DNA from: Capsicum annuum
Lineage: Eukaryota > Streptophyta > Magnoliopsida > Solanales > Solanaceae
NCBI RefSeq assembly: GCF_002878395.1
Contig: NC_061120.1
Location: forward strand, 93,812,221 to 93,876,220
Length of the DNA: 64,000 bases
Direction of reading: 5' to 3'
Shown piece after piece: positions 1 through 11,419 of this stretch (position 1 is the stretch's first letter; every line of letters begins with the position of its first letter). The notes below the pieces were generated by a model that was not told where the DNA came from, did not search any database, and saw only the letters and a list, made by a program, of their open reading frames with translations. The position numbers and the translations under genes are program-made.

Positions 1-656
1 CAACACCGATCACAAACAACTAATTAGAAGGATAAATAGCTAACACTCTTGCACTACCATAACCTATGAAAGCATATCCCAAGATTTATAATTAGCTACT
101 CATAGACACAAAGGGTGGAAATATACCAAAGTTATCATTGACTTCATCCATGATTAATAGAGAGAATGTAGTCCCAAACTTGGAATTTCAATAAATTCTC
201 AATGGAAAATTACTAATTCTTCTTTCGGAATCACTCACATATATTTTTCACTCAAGACTAGCACAAAGTTCTGCTAAGATGAAAAGATAGAAGATAAGAT
301 GAAAAATTAAAGTTAGGTCTTGAAAAATAAGTTGGAAACCCTTTTGTAGGCCCTACTTCAACATTTGGTAAAATTACAAAATTGCCACCTTGCTCTTGAT
401 CTACTTGAGCGGATTCAAGGCGGATGAATAGCAGTTGGATAGCACTCTCTAGAGAAGATACAAAGAGGATGCAAAACGGATAACTTTTTTCCTTCACATT
501 AGGCCTATTGTTGACTTGAATGACTTGCTCATCTTCTTTTTTTACCTTTACCTATATAAATGAGAATTAAGTAAGAGATTACCATCAAATCAATGGAAAA
601 ACATGATAATTTAGGCTTAAAAGGTGCTAACAAGTCATCAAATTGATGACTTATCA
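1..656 (-). repeat. 3' LTR of the Athila-like element, truncated by the window edge
   Basis: On the minus strand a G-rich tract (complement of 657-668) is followed directly by TGATAAGTCATCA, which fits a polypurine tract followed by an LTR start with TG. The stretch from 656 leftwards has no coding capacity and lies where the 3' LTR should be. The LTR opens with a near-perfect palindrome (632-652). Its far end lies outside the window, and no second copy occurs on the right, so assignment rests on position and the PPT/TG junction. Confidence 0.6.
632..652. repeat. Short palindrome at the LTR terminus
   Basis: Nine-base arms AAGTCATCA (632-640) and TGATGACTT (644-652) are separated by three bases. 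It sits within the first 25 bases of the LTR, where terminal inverted sequence recognised by integrase would be expected; it is longer than usual. Confidence 0.7.
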
Positions 657-668
657 ACCCCCTAAACT
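657..668 (-). other. Polypurine tract of the Athila-like element
   Basis: On the minus strand the bases read AAGTTTAGGGGGT immediately before the LTR start. A G-run abutting TG is the expected primer site for plus-strand DNA synthesis. Confidence 0.55.
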
Positions 669-1425
669 TAAAATATTTCTTTTCCTCAAGTAGCTAAGAA
701 TAATTCAATGAGATAGGGTATGTAACACAAATCCACTCAAAAAAAAGCTAAACTAAAGGAATAAGCTAACAAAGCTCTACAAACACTTTCCAAACATGTC
801 ATGGTAACAATTAAACAAAAAAATTTCAATAAGCACATATTTATGAAGCAAGGAAGAAAGTTCGTATCCAATGAACATTCCAAATCACAAAGCATATTAA
901 GATAAGTCACAAATTCATCAAAGATTTTCTCAATCCTCACAATGGAACTTACTTCGCTCATTTACCTAAACCGATTGTAAAACATCACCATCTGCACAAA
1001 AGCACCGATGCCACTCATATGCAAGAGTTAGATTTATAGATAAAAGACATTTCAATTCTTAAAGAAGCTCCAAAAGAATTCAAACTCACTCTCACAAAGA
1101 AATTCAAGTATATCGAATATAACCATAGGCTTGCCCTTGTGTTTTTCACCACTAATGTAGACTTACTTAGTTTGGAATCACCAAGGTTTTACGGGTTAAG
1201 ATGAAGGTTTAAGGTGTGAGAAGAAATATTTATGGTTCATGTGACTAAAAGACCTCCTTCAATGCAACCGCTCAATCCTTTCTACACCCAAAATTTTCAA
1301 AATACCCATCTTATTCATCTTCAAATCATTTCCCATATCCTAACTTTTTTTTTTAACATTTAACAAACAATTCAAAGCCACAATTTTCTTTATTCACTTT
1401 ATTAACTTTTTCAAGATATTTTCTA

Positions 1426-1430
1426 CCTAT
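1426..1430. repeat. Target-site duplication, left copy (CCTAT)
   Basis: CCTAT directly precedes the TG of the solo LTR and is repeated at 2925-2929, as expected for a 5-bp staggered integrase cut. Confidence 0.9.
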
Positions 1431-2924
1431 TGATGATAGGCGAAATTACGCGCCTATATCAATATATTTTGCCCATATTTTAGACTAGTTTCGAGAACTA
1501 ATTATCTATTTCGTACACTTTTAGTCCTTTTTCCTGTAAATGAGCTAACAAATGTGATTAGGAAAGTTTCAGGTATAAATGATGCAAAATACAGCAATTT
1601 ATGGCTTACTTGACGCAAAAGAAAGCTCACAAACGAGATGGAAAGGAGCTGGACGCATAAAGGACTAAATCTGCTGCATGGAAAATCTGTCCCGGGCTAA
1701 AACAGCATTTCTGAAGACTTTGGGACTTACAGACACAAAGCTGGATTTTTGCCATAATACATTAACCTAGTGCAATTAGGTTATGTGTTTCATCATTCTA
1801 TTTGGATTATAATTTTGTAACCTTACCCTAGTACAATTGGGTCAAGGATTTCATTAGTATATTAGGATTTGGTTATTTATTTTATTAGTTTAGTAGGAGT
1901 AGGATAGGAGTATTATAAATACCCTATCATGTTAGAGATTTTCAAGAAGGAGGGAGACATTCTGACAATTCATTCATCTCCTTACAATTAAGACATCTTC
2001 CTACAACCCATTCTCAATTCTTCATTCTTCTACTCTTAAATTCCACAACAAGAGAATCGTTACTTGCTACGGAATCACTAAAACCACACGCCAAACACCT
2101 ACTATTCACGCCATCCACCATGCAAAACGTGATATCCTTCGCATTCATGGGTAACTAAATCTCTTAGTTGGGGTTATGGAAGCCGAATGAGTTACTATCT
2201 ATAGCTATGAGTTTGTGAGTTCAAGACAAGTATATTGCTTATATCATTATTCTCTTCATCTTAAATCTACATTCTTTGCGGTTCAAACACAAGAACACGC
2301 CATTCTAACATCTAACCTGTTCGAGAGAAAGGTTATTTGTCTAGAAAAGAAGACGCATAGACCAACGCCAGTCTAACATCTGACTTGTTCGAGAGAAAAG
2401 TTATTTGTCTGGAAAAGAGATAATGTCAAGGTAGTAGGACACCCTTTCCTATTAAAAAGCTAGTGCCGTACCTGGACTAACTTCTTGGAGAATTCGTACC
2501 GTTAGTCACGCTTTAAGCTCGAGAGAGTTAAAGTGAAATAGTCCTTGTTTAGGTCGAGAGACGCTTGGATTTACCATCGACTACAATTCTCTATAAGCAA
2601 TTACATGTCAAGACTCTACACACTCATAGCCAATAGAGACGTATACCTCAGAAGGTGGACATAACCCCAACGCCTCAATTCTCATTGTTTACAACACACG
2701 TGACAATCTCTCTTTATTTTGCTATTTTCAGTTCTTACATTCTTGTTTTGGTTACATACTACAATCCCCCCTTTTCCTACGAGACTTGCACTAAAAGTCT
2801 AGTAATTTCTCTTGCTTGTTGGCCAAGCTATTCTCTGTGGGATCGATACCCAACCCAGGTTGGGTTCTATATTTGCTAACGACCGCTTTACACTCCCACG
2901 AGAGCTGTAGATTGAGCGTTATCA
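1431..2924 (+). mobile_element. Solo LTR of an Athila/Tat-type element, 1494 bp, TSD CCTAT
   Basis: The stretch begins TGATGATAGGCG and ends GCGTTATCA, so it has TG...CA ends. It is flanked by a perfect five-base duplication, CCTAT at 1426-1430 and again at 2925-2929. No internal domain, primer site or polypurine tract is attached, so it is a solo LTR left by LTR-LTR recombination. Orientation is plus, because a TATAAATA box (1914-1921) is followed by an untranslated-leader-like stretch, and the right end carries the 'CTGTGGGATCGATACC' style U5 text common in plant Athila LTRs. It interrupts the 3' region of the minus-strand Athila-like element. Confidence 0.9.
1914..1921 (+). promoter_or_regulatory. 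TATA box of the solo LTR promoter
   Basis: TATAAATA lies about 480 bases into the LTR, where the U3 core promoter of a plant LTR is expected. It fixes the LTR orientation as plus. Whether it is still active cannot be told from sequence. Confidence 0.55.
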
Positions 2925-2929
2925 CCTAT
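2925..2929. repeat. Target-site duplication, right copy (CCTAT)
   Basis: CCTAT directly follows the CA end of the solo LTR and matches 1426-1430 exactly. Confidence 0.9.
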
Positions 2930-4591
2930 AAGCCCTTCTTAGCCCCTCACTCGTCCAATTTTTTTTTCAAGTTCTATGGGCTAGGCTATTCAACTTTATC
3001 ATCTAGCATCTCTTGTCTTTTAAGAACATATATTGACAACTTTACATACACCTTTCTTGTCTTTTCTTTGATCATTTTCTCCCTAATACATATCCCCACA
3101 AACTTTGGCTTTTGCCTATAATCCATTATTTAAAATCATACAATGCATCCAAGAAGGTTTAGTTCCTCATGAGAGATTTCCAAAAGGGTGTAGGTGCTTT
3201 AGCATGGTTCTCATAATAATAATAAAGAAAGATGGACAAAAAGGCTCAAGTGGGTTAACTAGAGAACCATGTTAAGGTGGAAATTTGGTTATGTAATGGG
3301 TCAAAAATGGCCTTGATTTATCCTCCAAACTATGTTTGCCTAGAATTTTTCTTTTAATACAATCGAGGTAAGTTTTAGACTACACATATGTACAAGAATT
3401 ATTCAAAAATATAACCACACATGGCATCGTACTCATAGATCAAAAAGTTAGTCTCCCAAGCAATTTGAGCTTACTAAGTTACTCTGAGTCAAACACTCAT
3501 CCTTATAATAGAGAGCCAAAAATTGAGTTTAATGGTCTTACTCAAAAGAAAGTTCAAAACATCCTTGATCTTACAACTATACTTTCGGTTTTTCTAAAAA
3601 ACATTTCATTCCTTGAATAACATTTTGAAAGTATTTTTGAATTTTTCCTTCTTCGTAGTTAACAAAAACGACTAGATACTTCCCCTAAGGATTTTTTCTT
3701 GTCATCCTTCATGGGTGAATTATCACTCAGTTCGACAAAGAAACTAAACTAAAAAAAAGATCAAAATAAAGAAAAACAAATTTCGCTCCTTAGGAAAGAA
3801 TCGAGTTTCTAAGAAAACCCTTGGAGATTATTGGACACGTATATACAAAGGTGATAAAAGCAATGCACACAATCAGATATCACATTTATATTAACCGCAT
3901 GGCATAAATTCAACAATAAAAAGGCAATATTTGACATCATTATTAAAATGCCCGACAACGGATCATCCAAAGCAATGTCGATAATAATTAAAAAAACAAG
4001 CCCCACAGGGGATAAAGTAAATAAGCATGACAAAATGTAGCATGTTCAGACAAACATCAAAGTAATAACATAGAGTATGTCCATACAATCTGTCCAACCA
4101 AATGTCATAAAGTGAAATAGTAGGTACCGATCATCAAAAGAATCATAAAAATTCCCCACTCTCGACTAAATACATTGCATTATCCCCAATATGAAAGTAA
4201 AAGAGTGTAGAGAAGGGTGGAGAATCGTTGTGGCTCACTAGGCGCTTAAGTCCCTATCGGTGAATAATTGCACTGTCTCATTAGGAACCTCGTCAGACTA
4301 GGCTTCTCTCATCAAGTCTTCTATGAAGGGTGACTCATCATCATGTATAGTTCTAGAACTAGCCCTAACTATCCATGCATGCTCATCATCCCTGGATAAT
4401 TGCAAGGTAATCTCAACTTGTTGGGCCTCAGGTATCCCCTCTATAAGATCAACCTCAGCCTAATCATCAATGACTTCATGACCCAGTAAAAACAAGTCAT
4501 CAAATTGAAGAACTGGGCTAGATATTTCTCGGGAAAAAGCAATATCCGCCTCATAAATATCGAAGAAAGGTTTTTTAGAGTGAAACTCTAC
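2930..4591 (-). other. Non-coding 3' part of the Athila-like element
   Basis: This stretch continues the host element after the solo LTR. Open frames here are short (under 105 codons), lie on either strand, and resemble nothing I recognise. It sits between the extra ORF and the 3' LTR of the minus-strand element, so I treat it as decayed element sequence. I see no gene, RNA or array in it. Confidence 0.5.
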
Positions 4592-5128
4592 TCAAAAAAT
4601 ATCAAGGTCTTCCCTAACAGATGCCACCCCCACATAATCTCTTCTTACCTTAAGTGTAACCACTCTCCGCTCTAACATCGCTATGCAGAAATGTATAGGT
4701 GCTATAGTAGCCTGAATAAACTGGGGAATGTCTGCCACCAATCGGGTAAGAGTACCATTATTTGCCAAAGTCATCAAAACAACATTGGCAAATATCACCG
4801 TAGAAGACCATGTCGAATGTATGGGCCAAGGTGGTGGTGCATTTCTTGATAATGGAGTATTATCAATAGTTTCATGTTGAGTCTCAGCATCAAGTATAGA
4901 ATCTAAATTTATCTCCATCCCCTTTAAGCTCGACAACCCTTCTGCACCCACGTCTACAAAAACTAGAGCTTTCTTCTTTATGCCTTTAGGGTTATCATCT
5001 TCCTTGAAGTATGTAATGTCAATGAATCTAATGCATGTAACCCGTTTATCAATCTTAGAGAGTAGTGTGACTTTGAACTTAAGGAAAAGCATAGATATGA
5101 GTGTCCGAAAGGAAAATAAAGTGCTCAA
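4592..5128 (-). pseudogene. Extra 3' ORF (env-position ORF) of the Athila-like element, fragment
   Basis: This 178-codon frame is the longest in the window. It lies downstream of integrase and upstream of the 3' LTR on the element's sense strand, the place where Athila elements carry an extra ORF (called env-like in some lineages, or annotated as 'putative plant transposon protein'). The middle is proline-rich (APPPWP near residue 95-103). The C-terminal third has a pattern of I/L/V every three to four residues (DIPQFIQATIAPI, then MLERRVVTLKVRRD) that looks like the short coiled-coil segment of those proteins. The N-terminus is probably shifted, because the extra-ORF proteins are usually several hundred residues. 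No signal peptide is visible. Family placement is by remembered resemblance. Confidence 0.55.
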
Positions 5129-7140
5129 TTACTTTTACCTGAACTTTATCATCTCCACTATCAACTCTACTAGACTGATAGTGATTTTATCCATGATGCA
5201 TTTGAAAATAATAGGCCGATCAATCATGACATCTTGGTCATTTCTTGAGAGGAGTAGATGGTTACCAACAAATCAAAGCCAATGTATGGCTTGAACCGAA
5301 AGATCTCTCTTCTTAATTTGACCTACACCATTAGCCCATGGAGGAAGGCCCTTTGAAATAACTCTGGAAAGCCATCGAAAACTTTAACGTTACCAAATAC
5401 CATCTTCTTACACTTCATCGTGGAATCTAAGTCATAAGAAAATAAAGCTCATTGATCTACGAGGTCGTGCAAGGGACTTTAACTTCTTGAACTAATACAC
5501 TCTTGAGACACGGTTGTTCATTAATTGGCATTTTATATTTTTATTCATTGTGCCGAATTACATAGGAAGCATAACATTCCCTAACAATATTTTGGAAATA
5601 GCATAGTAGGTGAGAAAAAGGTGTGATAGTCATAAAGAGTTCCCTAACCTATTCTTTAACATTGGAAATAATTTCAGGGAAGTGGGTGTTAACTCCCTTT
5701 ATGCTAAAACCTTCTCGGGATTGAAGCCCTGAGTAGTTACCCAATAATCATATAACTCCTTCACACCTTCCATACTAAACCGAATTTGATCCTCTTCCTT
5801 TCCAACCTCCCATGTACGATCAATGGTAACTTGGACATCTGGCACTTTCAAAATATCTTTGGAGACCGATTGTTTTCCCCTTGTAGAAGTAGATTTTACT
5901 TTTCCTTTATTCGGGGAATTACCTTTTCTAACTGCTCATGGCATGTTCTTCCTTGGAGACATACCTATGAAAAAGAAACAAAACAAAACCAAAACAAAAG
6001 AGAAAAGATAAAACATGTTTTTGGAATTTTGTATATTAAGAAAGAAAATTAAAGATAACAAAAGAAAATTGTTATTTGTTAGAGGTAAGGTAACCTGATC
6101 ATTAGAGCCCAGGAGATTCATTCATTACAACACTTAATTATTTGGGCGGTAAATCATTGAACATTCTTCACATTTCACAAGACTAGTTCACACGACATCC
6201 AAAACCTCCAATGCAAACAAAAATGACCAATGCCCTTAAGAATGATGTCATCCAATCTATCATAGGGCAAGGCAAGTATTCATTTCTCCTGATTAGGCAT
6301 AGTGACCAACAAGAACCATGGATGCCATATTTCTCAACAAAGTTTCTCAACCAATGACTACTGAATACTTTATTTTTTAGATCAAATGAATTAAAAATAA
6401 TGCATCAAAAATACACACATTATGCCCTAAAAAATCACATTAACCATTGCAAACATACAAGTCATTCCTCTCTTATTGTCATTTCAACAATCACTTGGTA
6501 GGGAAGCTAACTAAGAACTTGGAGAAAGAGTATAGAAGCGCAAGAGAACAAGCTCATCACACAAAATCATCTCCAAAATCATTCAGGATGCTCATATTAT
6601 TATACTTTATCCACCCACCAAACAAAATAAGAAAGAAAGATTTAATGGGAATTTTGTCAAACACATGGTGCACTTGTTTCATTTAAAAGAGTATCATTTA
6701 ATCAAAAAAGTAAAACAAGGCACCAATGACAACATAATTATTCCAACAAGTATAAATCATCCTAATAATCTCACAAAAAACAAATTTAAATGACAAATTA
6801 TCATGAGGTATGGAGCATTATGTCCATTTTTTAAGAGAGTTTAAAAGTTAAACCATGAAAGAACATACATTTCTTGACTTAAGAGAGGAGAAAGATGAAG
6901 CACAAGTCCAAAAGAATCTTCTCAATTTGTGGTAATAAAATTATAGTTAAAGAAAGAAACAATGTTAATGTTAAGAGAAAAGACCACTTAGAAGTGAATT
7001 GTAATGAAAAATGCTGAAGTGTTGACTACTTTTGTAGCCTTTCTTAGTGTTTAAAAAGATTTTGGGCTGACCGGGTCGGTTCAGCCTTACAAGATCTGAC
7101 ACATTATAAAGTTTCCATATTTTTTAACTCAACTTGTATC
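5129..7140 (-). other. Decayed upstream part of the extra ORF region
   Basis: No sustained frame and no recognisable domain. Position (between integrase end and the extra ORF, minus strand) suggests it held the N-terminal part of that ORF and its leader. Poly-A/T-rich tracts are common. I see no other gene here. Confidence 0.4.
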
Positions 7141-7149
7141 CTATATTCT

Positions 7150-7480
7150 CTGTACCTGCGGCTGGACTACTTAAGTAGTTCCAACTCAGATTAGGACAGT
7201 TTTTAATAACCTGACTTGCATCCAACATGTAACTGACCTACGATCGGACTGCTGTAGAAAGTCCAGTGCAGGTCCAAGTAATTTACCTTTGGTTTTGTTG
7301 CCTAAAATCAAGCCTCCTACATTCCAGATGTGCCTGGCCTACGTTTGGACTACTGCAGTATATCCAACGCAGGTCAAGGCGGTGTAGCTGCCGTGATTTT
7401 GTTCCAAATGTAGGCCACCTGTGTTCCAAATGCTTAGCACATGCGGCTAGCCTACTCAAGCAGGTCCAGTGTAGGTTTCT
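7150..7480. repeat. Four-unit imperfect repeat with higher GC
   Basis: A motif of the form 'GCCTAC...GGACTACT...AGT...TCCA...GCAGGT' recurs four times (near 7155-7190, 7220-7270, 7320-7375 and 7440-7475), spaced roughly 65-120 bases apart. The stretch is visibly richer in G and C than its surroundings and gives overlapping open frames on both strands (7266-7544 plus, 7283-7564 minus), the usual by-product of a GC-richer repeat. It lies just downstream of integrase in the Athila-like element. Confidence 0.6.
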
Positions 7481-7599
7481 AAAAGTATGGTACATGATTT
7501 TTTTCCCAAAGTTCTTAGCTCGGAGCTTAGTTTTGATCCTCTGACCGAAATTTCTCACAGCCAAATTTTATGATATTACCTGCAACAAACAAAACTACA

Positions 7600-8854
7600 C
7601 TAAAATATGAATAAAAATGTTTGAAAATATTAAGAAAAATTCCTTGGGTTGCCTCTCAAGAAGCATCTTAGTTAAAGTCATGGCACGAAATCATTTTCTC
7701 ATCATTTTTTATCTTTGAAGCGAAATGACTCAGCCTTAGTCACTTAGGATCTACTCTTATGACAGTTCCTTAATCATTGCCTATATACCTCGAATTTCTT
7801 CTTCTCATGATCTTCCAACTCAATATCTCTACTAGGATAAATATTTGAGATCACAAACTATCCCGACCATTTTGATCTAAGTTTCCCTGCGAAGAGTTTT
7901 AATCTTGAATTGTAGAGAAGGACATCATTACCCACATGAAACTCTCATCTTAATGTTCTGGTATCATGCCACCACTTCATCTTCTCTTTGTACAACACGA
8001 AGCTCTCATTTGTGTTGAGTTGAAACTCTTCCAACTCATGAAGTTTATTCACCCTCAATTTAGAAGCGTCCTGCCAATCCATATTCAACTTTCTCAAAGC
8101 CCAAAAAGGCTTATGCTCTAACTCAATAAGTAAGTGACAAGCCTTCACATATACCTATTGGTTAGGATACATACCAATAAGAGTTTTATAGTCCGTTCTA
8201 TATGCCCAAAGAACATCATTGGATTGTCTCACCCAATTTGTATAGTCAACATTCACAGTTTTCTCAAGGATAGACTTGATTTCACGATTCAAAACCTCAA
8301 CTTGGAAACTAGTTTGGGGATGATAAGGATTAGCAACCTTACATTTTACCCCATATTTATTAAGCAAAGCTCTAGAGACCTGATTAAGAATATGAGAGCC
8401 GCCATCACTAATAATTGCCCTGGGAATCCTGAACCTTGTAAGAATGTACTTCTTAAAGAAAAAAGTGACACTCTTGCTTTTGTTGTTTGGAAAAACAATG
8501 GACTCCACCAACTTTGAGACATAATTTATGGCCACCGAGATATATTTATTACCATATGATCTCACAAAGGGATCCATGAAGTCAATCCCCCACTCAGAAT
8601 AGTTTAACCTATAGATTGTCCTTAAGTGTCATCTCATGCCTCCTTGAAACACCACCTTGCATTTGGCATTGAGGGTATGTTTTGAACAACTCATAAGAAT
8701 ATCTAGGAAGGGTAGGCCAATAGTATCCACTTTGATGAATTTTAACAGCAGTTAAGATGCCACCGTTATGACCATCGAACGGAGATGAGTGATAAGCCTC
8801 AAGAATATCTTTCATTTTAGCCTCCATGACACACCAACGGATCACACCATCCAC
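7600..8854 (-). pseudogene. Integrase of the Athila-like element, broken
   Basis: Two frames carry the zinc-binding and catalytic parts. At 8854-8609 the histidine/cysteine module is seen as AYHSSPFDGHNGG followed by a CQMQG remnant of the cysteine pair. At 8577-8155 the core domain has FVRSYGNKYISVA and the second catalytic aspartate in IISDGGSHI, then QVEVLNREIKSILEKTV with the glutamate region. A C-terminal tail typical of Athila elements (ACHLLIELEHKPFWAL) follows at 8148-7945 in a shifted frame, and RLKLFAGKL-like text continues to about 7850. The domain is split into at least three frames. It would have inserted element DNA; it cannot now be made as one protein. Confidence 0.85.
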
Positions 8855-9323
8855 ACACTTCCTAAATAAGAATGGTTCATCTAAAAAATACTTCTACACA
8901 TTAAATAGGAACTATTTCTTTTAATACTAATTGAGCTCATTAGGAAGCAAATTGCTTACAATATAGTTAGCATAATCTTTATACCACGGTGCAACACTTC
9001 CAAAACTGACATGACTAGCTCATCTAGGAAGGGTCATCATCAATTCAATCTCACCCAATGTTTCATGATAGTATTCAAGGCTGGAAAGGTGGTCGACTAC
9101 CTAATATTCATACCCCTTGCGATCCTTTACTTCAAAATCAAACTCTTTCAAGATCAATATCCAGCTAATCAACCAAGGTTTTGCCTCTTTCTTGGACATG
9201 AGATATCTGAGAGCGGTGTGGTCCATGTGCACAACCACTTTTGTGCCTCACAAGTAGGCCTAAAACTTTTCGAAAGAATACACCACCGCTAATAAATCTT
9301 GTTTTGTTAACTATATTATTACA

Positions 9324-9506
9324 TTATGCATCATTCAACGTCTTACTTGTATAGTAAATTGGGTAGAATAACTTCTGTTTTATTTGTCCCATTACCTCAC
9401 CAAGAGCAACACCACTTGTATCACACATTAATTCAAAGAGTGATGACCAATCCAAGATACTATGATACAAGCGACATAAGGAGTTCCTTGAGACATTTAA
9501 AAACAT
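9324..9506 (-). pseudogene. RNase H domain fragment of the Athila-like element
   Basis: The frame contains FELMCDTSGVALGEVMGQ and PIYYTSKTLNDA, the opening strand of the plant Ty3/gypsy RNase H with its first aspartate, and the conserved 'YYxSKTLN' turn. Stops cut it off on both sides. Its place between RT and integrase fits element order. Confidence 0.85.
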
Positions 9507-9599
9507 TTACACAATCATTATCAAATCTATATTTTGCCTCCTTTTCAAGTAGCATGCACATAGGATAAGCGATCTCTGAGAAATCATTAAAGAAATACT

Positions 9600-10374
9600 A
9601 ATAGAACTTGGTGTGTCAAACAAATCTTCAAACGCCTTTCATATAGAATGGTGGGGGTAACTTAGAAATCACCTCAACTTTTTCTTGATCCACTTGGATG
9701 CCCTTTACCAAAATTTTGTGGCCTAGAATAATGCTTTCTTTGACCATGAAGTAACATTTTTCCTAATTCAAAACAATATTAGTCTCCACACATCATTCAA
9801 GGATTTTACTTAAGTGAGCAAAGAAAAAAATCAAATGAATCCCCAATCACAGAAAAGTCATCAATAAAGACCTCTATGGTATCTCTACCATAGCCGCAAA
9901 AATGGACAACATGTATCGTTAAAATGTCACTAGTTCATTGCATAACATAAAGGGTATTCTCTTGAAAGCAAATATACAATAGGAACAAGTGATGGTGGCC
10001 TTTTCATGGTCTTTCATAGTGATTAAAATTTTATTGTACCCCAAGTAACCATTATGGAAGCAATACCAACCCTGACCGGCTAGTTTATCTAATAGTTGAT
10101 CCATAAAGGGCATGTGGAAGTGGTCTTTCTCAATCCACTAGTTCAATTTACAATAGTCCATACATACTCTCCAACCCATGACCAGAAGCATAGGTACAAT
10201 ATAAATATTCTCATTTGGGACAATCATTATGCCGCATTTCTTAGGAACACATGTGACAGAGCTCACCCAAGTACTATTGGAAATTTGGTAGACAACTCCT
10301 ACATCAATCCACTTAATGATTTCCTTCTTGACCACCACTTGCATTGGTTGATTGAGTCTATTTTTTTGTTCCAT
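9600..10374 (-). pseudogene. Reverse transcriptase of the Athila-like element, broken
   Basis: The N-terminal part at 10374-10138 shows a lysine-rich lead-in, WVSSVTCVPKK and WRVCMDYCKLN (consensus VCIDYRKLN). The finger/palm part at 10113-9919 has LPFMDQLLDKLAGQGWYCF and AFKRIPFMLCNE, corresponding to the 'PFGLCNAPATF' block. The expected YxDD motif lies further left, in shifted frames. At least two frame breaks are needed. The domain copied RNA to DNA in the element's life cycle. Confidence 0.85.
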
Positions 10375-10957
10375 ACTTTGAATATGATCAATATTTAACT
10401 TGATTTTATGAGAACAAATTCTGGGAGCAATGTCTATAATATTCGCGATAGTCTACCCGGTAGAACAAATGAACTTTTCATAATTAATTTCAAGGCACAC
10501 ACTAGAAAAGGCTCAGGATCACTTGCTACAATGATTGGAAATTTGTTATCCTCACCCAAGAAAACATATTAGAGATGGGATGGCAACAACTTTAGTTTGA
10601 GTTGAGGTTGTTCAATAATAGACAGCTTGGCGGGTGGACTCTCACAGTTTTTAAAATCAAGATCCAATTTGATCTGGTTCTTAGTGTATGATCCAAGACC
10701 CATCAATAAAGCTACCACCTCATTATATTCTTAAACCACATCACTCCCATGTTTCCACAATACACCCACCAAGGGGTCATCTACAAGTTTTACTTCTATG
10801 GTGTTAGTCACTTTATCATCTATCTTATCAATTACCAATGCCACTTCTAAGTCCATCGGTTGCTTTATAGACTTGCAACATTGAAGGGTACTTCTTCATT
10901 GTTTACCTAAAATTTCATCTCCCCACAGCCCACATCCACTAAAGCCCTTTCGGTAGC

Positions 10958-11416
10958 TTAGAATGATCTACCAAGAATGATTGAGACCTCATGATCAATC
11001 TCACAATCAATAATAACAATGTTGGCTAGAAAGATAAACCAGTCAACTTTTACCAAAGCATCATACAACACTCCAATGGGCTTTTTGATTGAACGATCGG
11101 CCATTAGAAGTATCAAAGTGGTAGTCTTTGGAGAACCCATGCCTAATTTTTGAAACACAGAAAAAGGCATCAAATTAAAACTTGCCCCACGATCACACAA
11201 CACTTTTCCGAATTTATAAACCCCGATAGTGCAAGCAATAGTAGATGAACCCGAGTCTTTTTTCTTCACCACCATTGTCATAGCTATTATATCACTATAA
11301 TTGTAAGTTACCTCAATTATTTCAAAATTAATAACTCGCTTTTTTATAACCAAGTCCTTCATAAATTTAGTATACACAAGTATTTCTTTTAAGGCTTCTA
11401 GCAAAGGAATATTCAT
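10958..11416 (-). pseudogene. Aspartic protease domain of the Athila-like element
   Basis: A continuous 152-codon frame with the protease core. LCDRGASFNLMPFSVFQKLG replaces the usual LCDLGASINLMP, keeping the catalytic aspartate and the GAS turn. LMADRSIKKPIGVLYDALV follows, and the frame ends in IILGRSF (consensus ILGRPF). Upstream residues (LLEALKEILVYTKFMKDLV) match the gag-PR linker of Athila-like elements. It is the best preserved block of the element, but is not connected in frame to gag or RT. Confidence 0.88.
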
Positions 11417-11419
11417 TGA

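Noticed and set aside
7266..7564. Overlapping 92- and 93-codon frames on both strands
   Set aside because: They come from the GC-richer repeat; neither resembles a protein family I know.
8134..8517. 127-codon plus-strand frame
   Set aside because: Antisense shadow of the integrase core of the minus-strand element.
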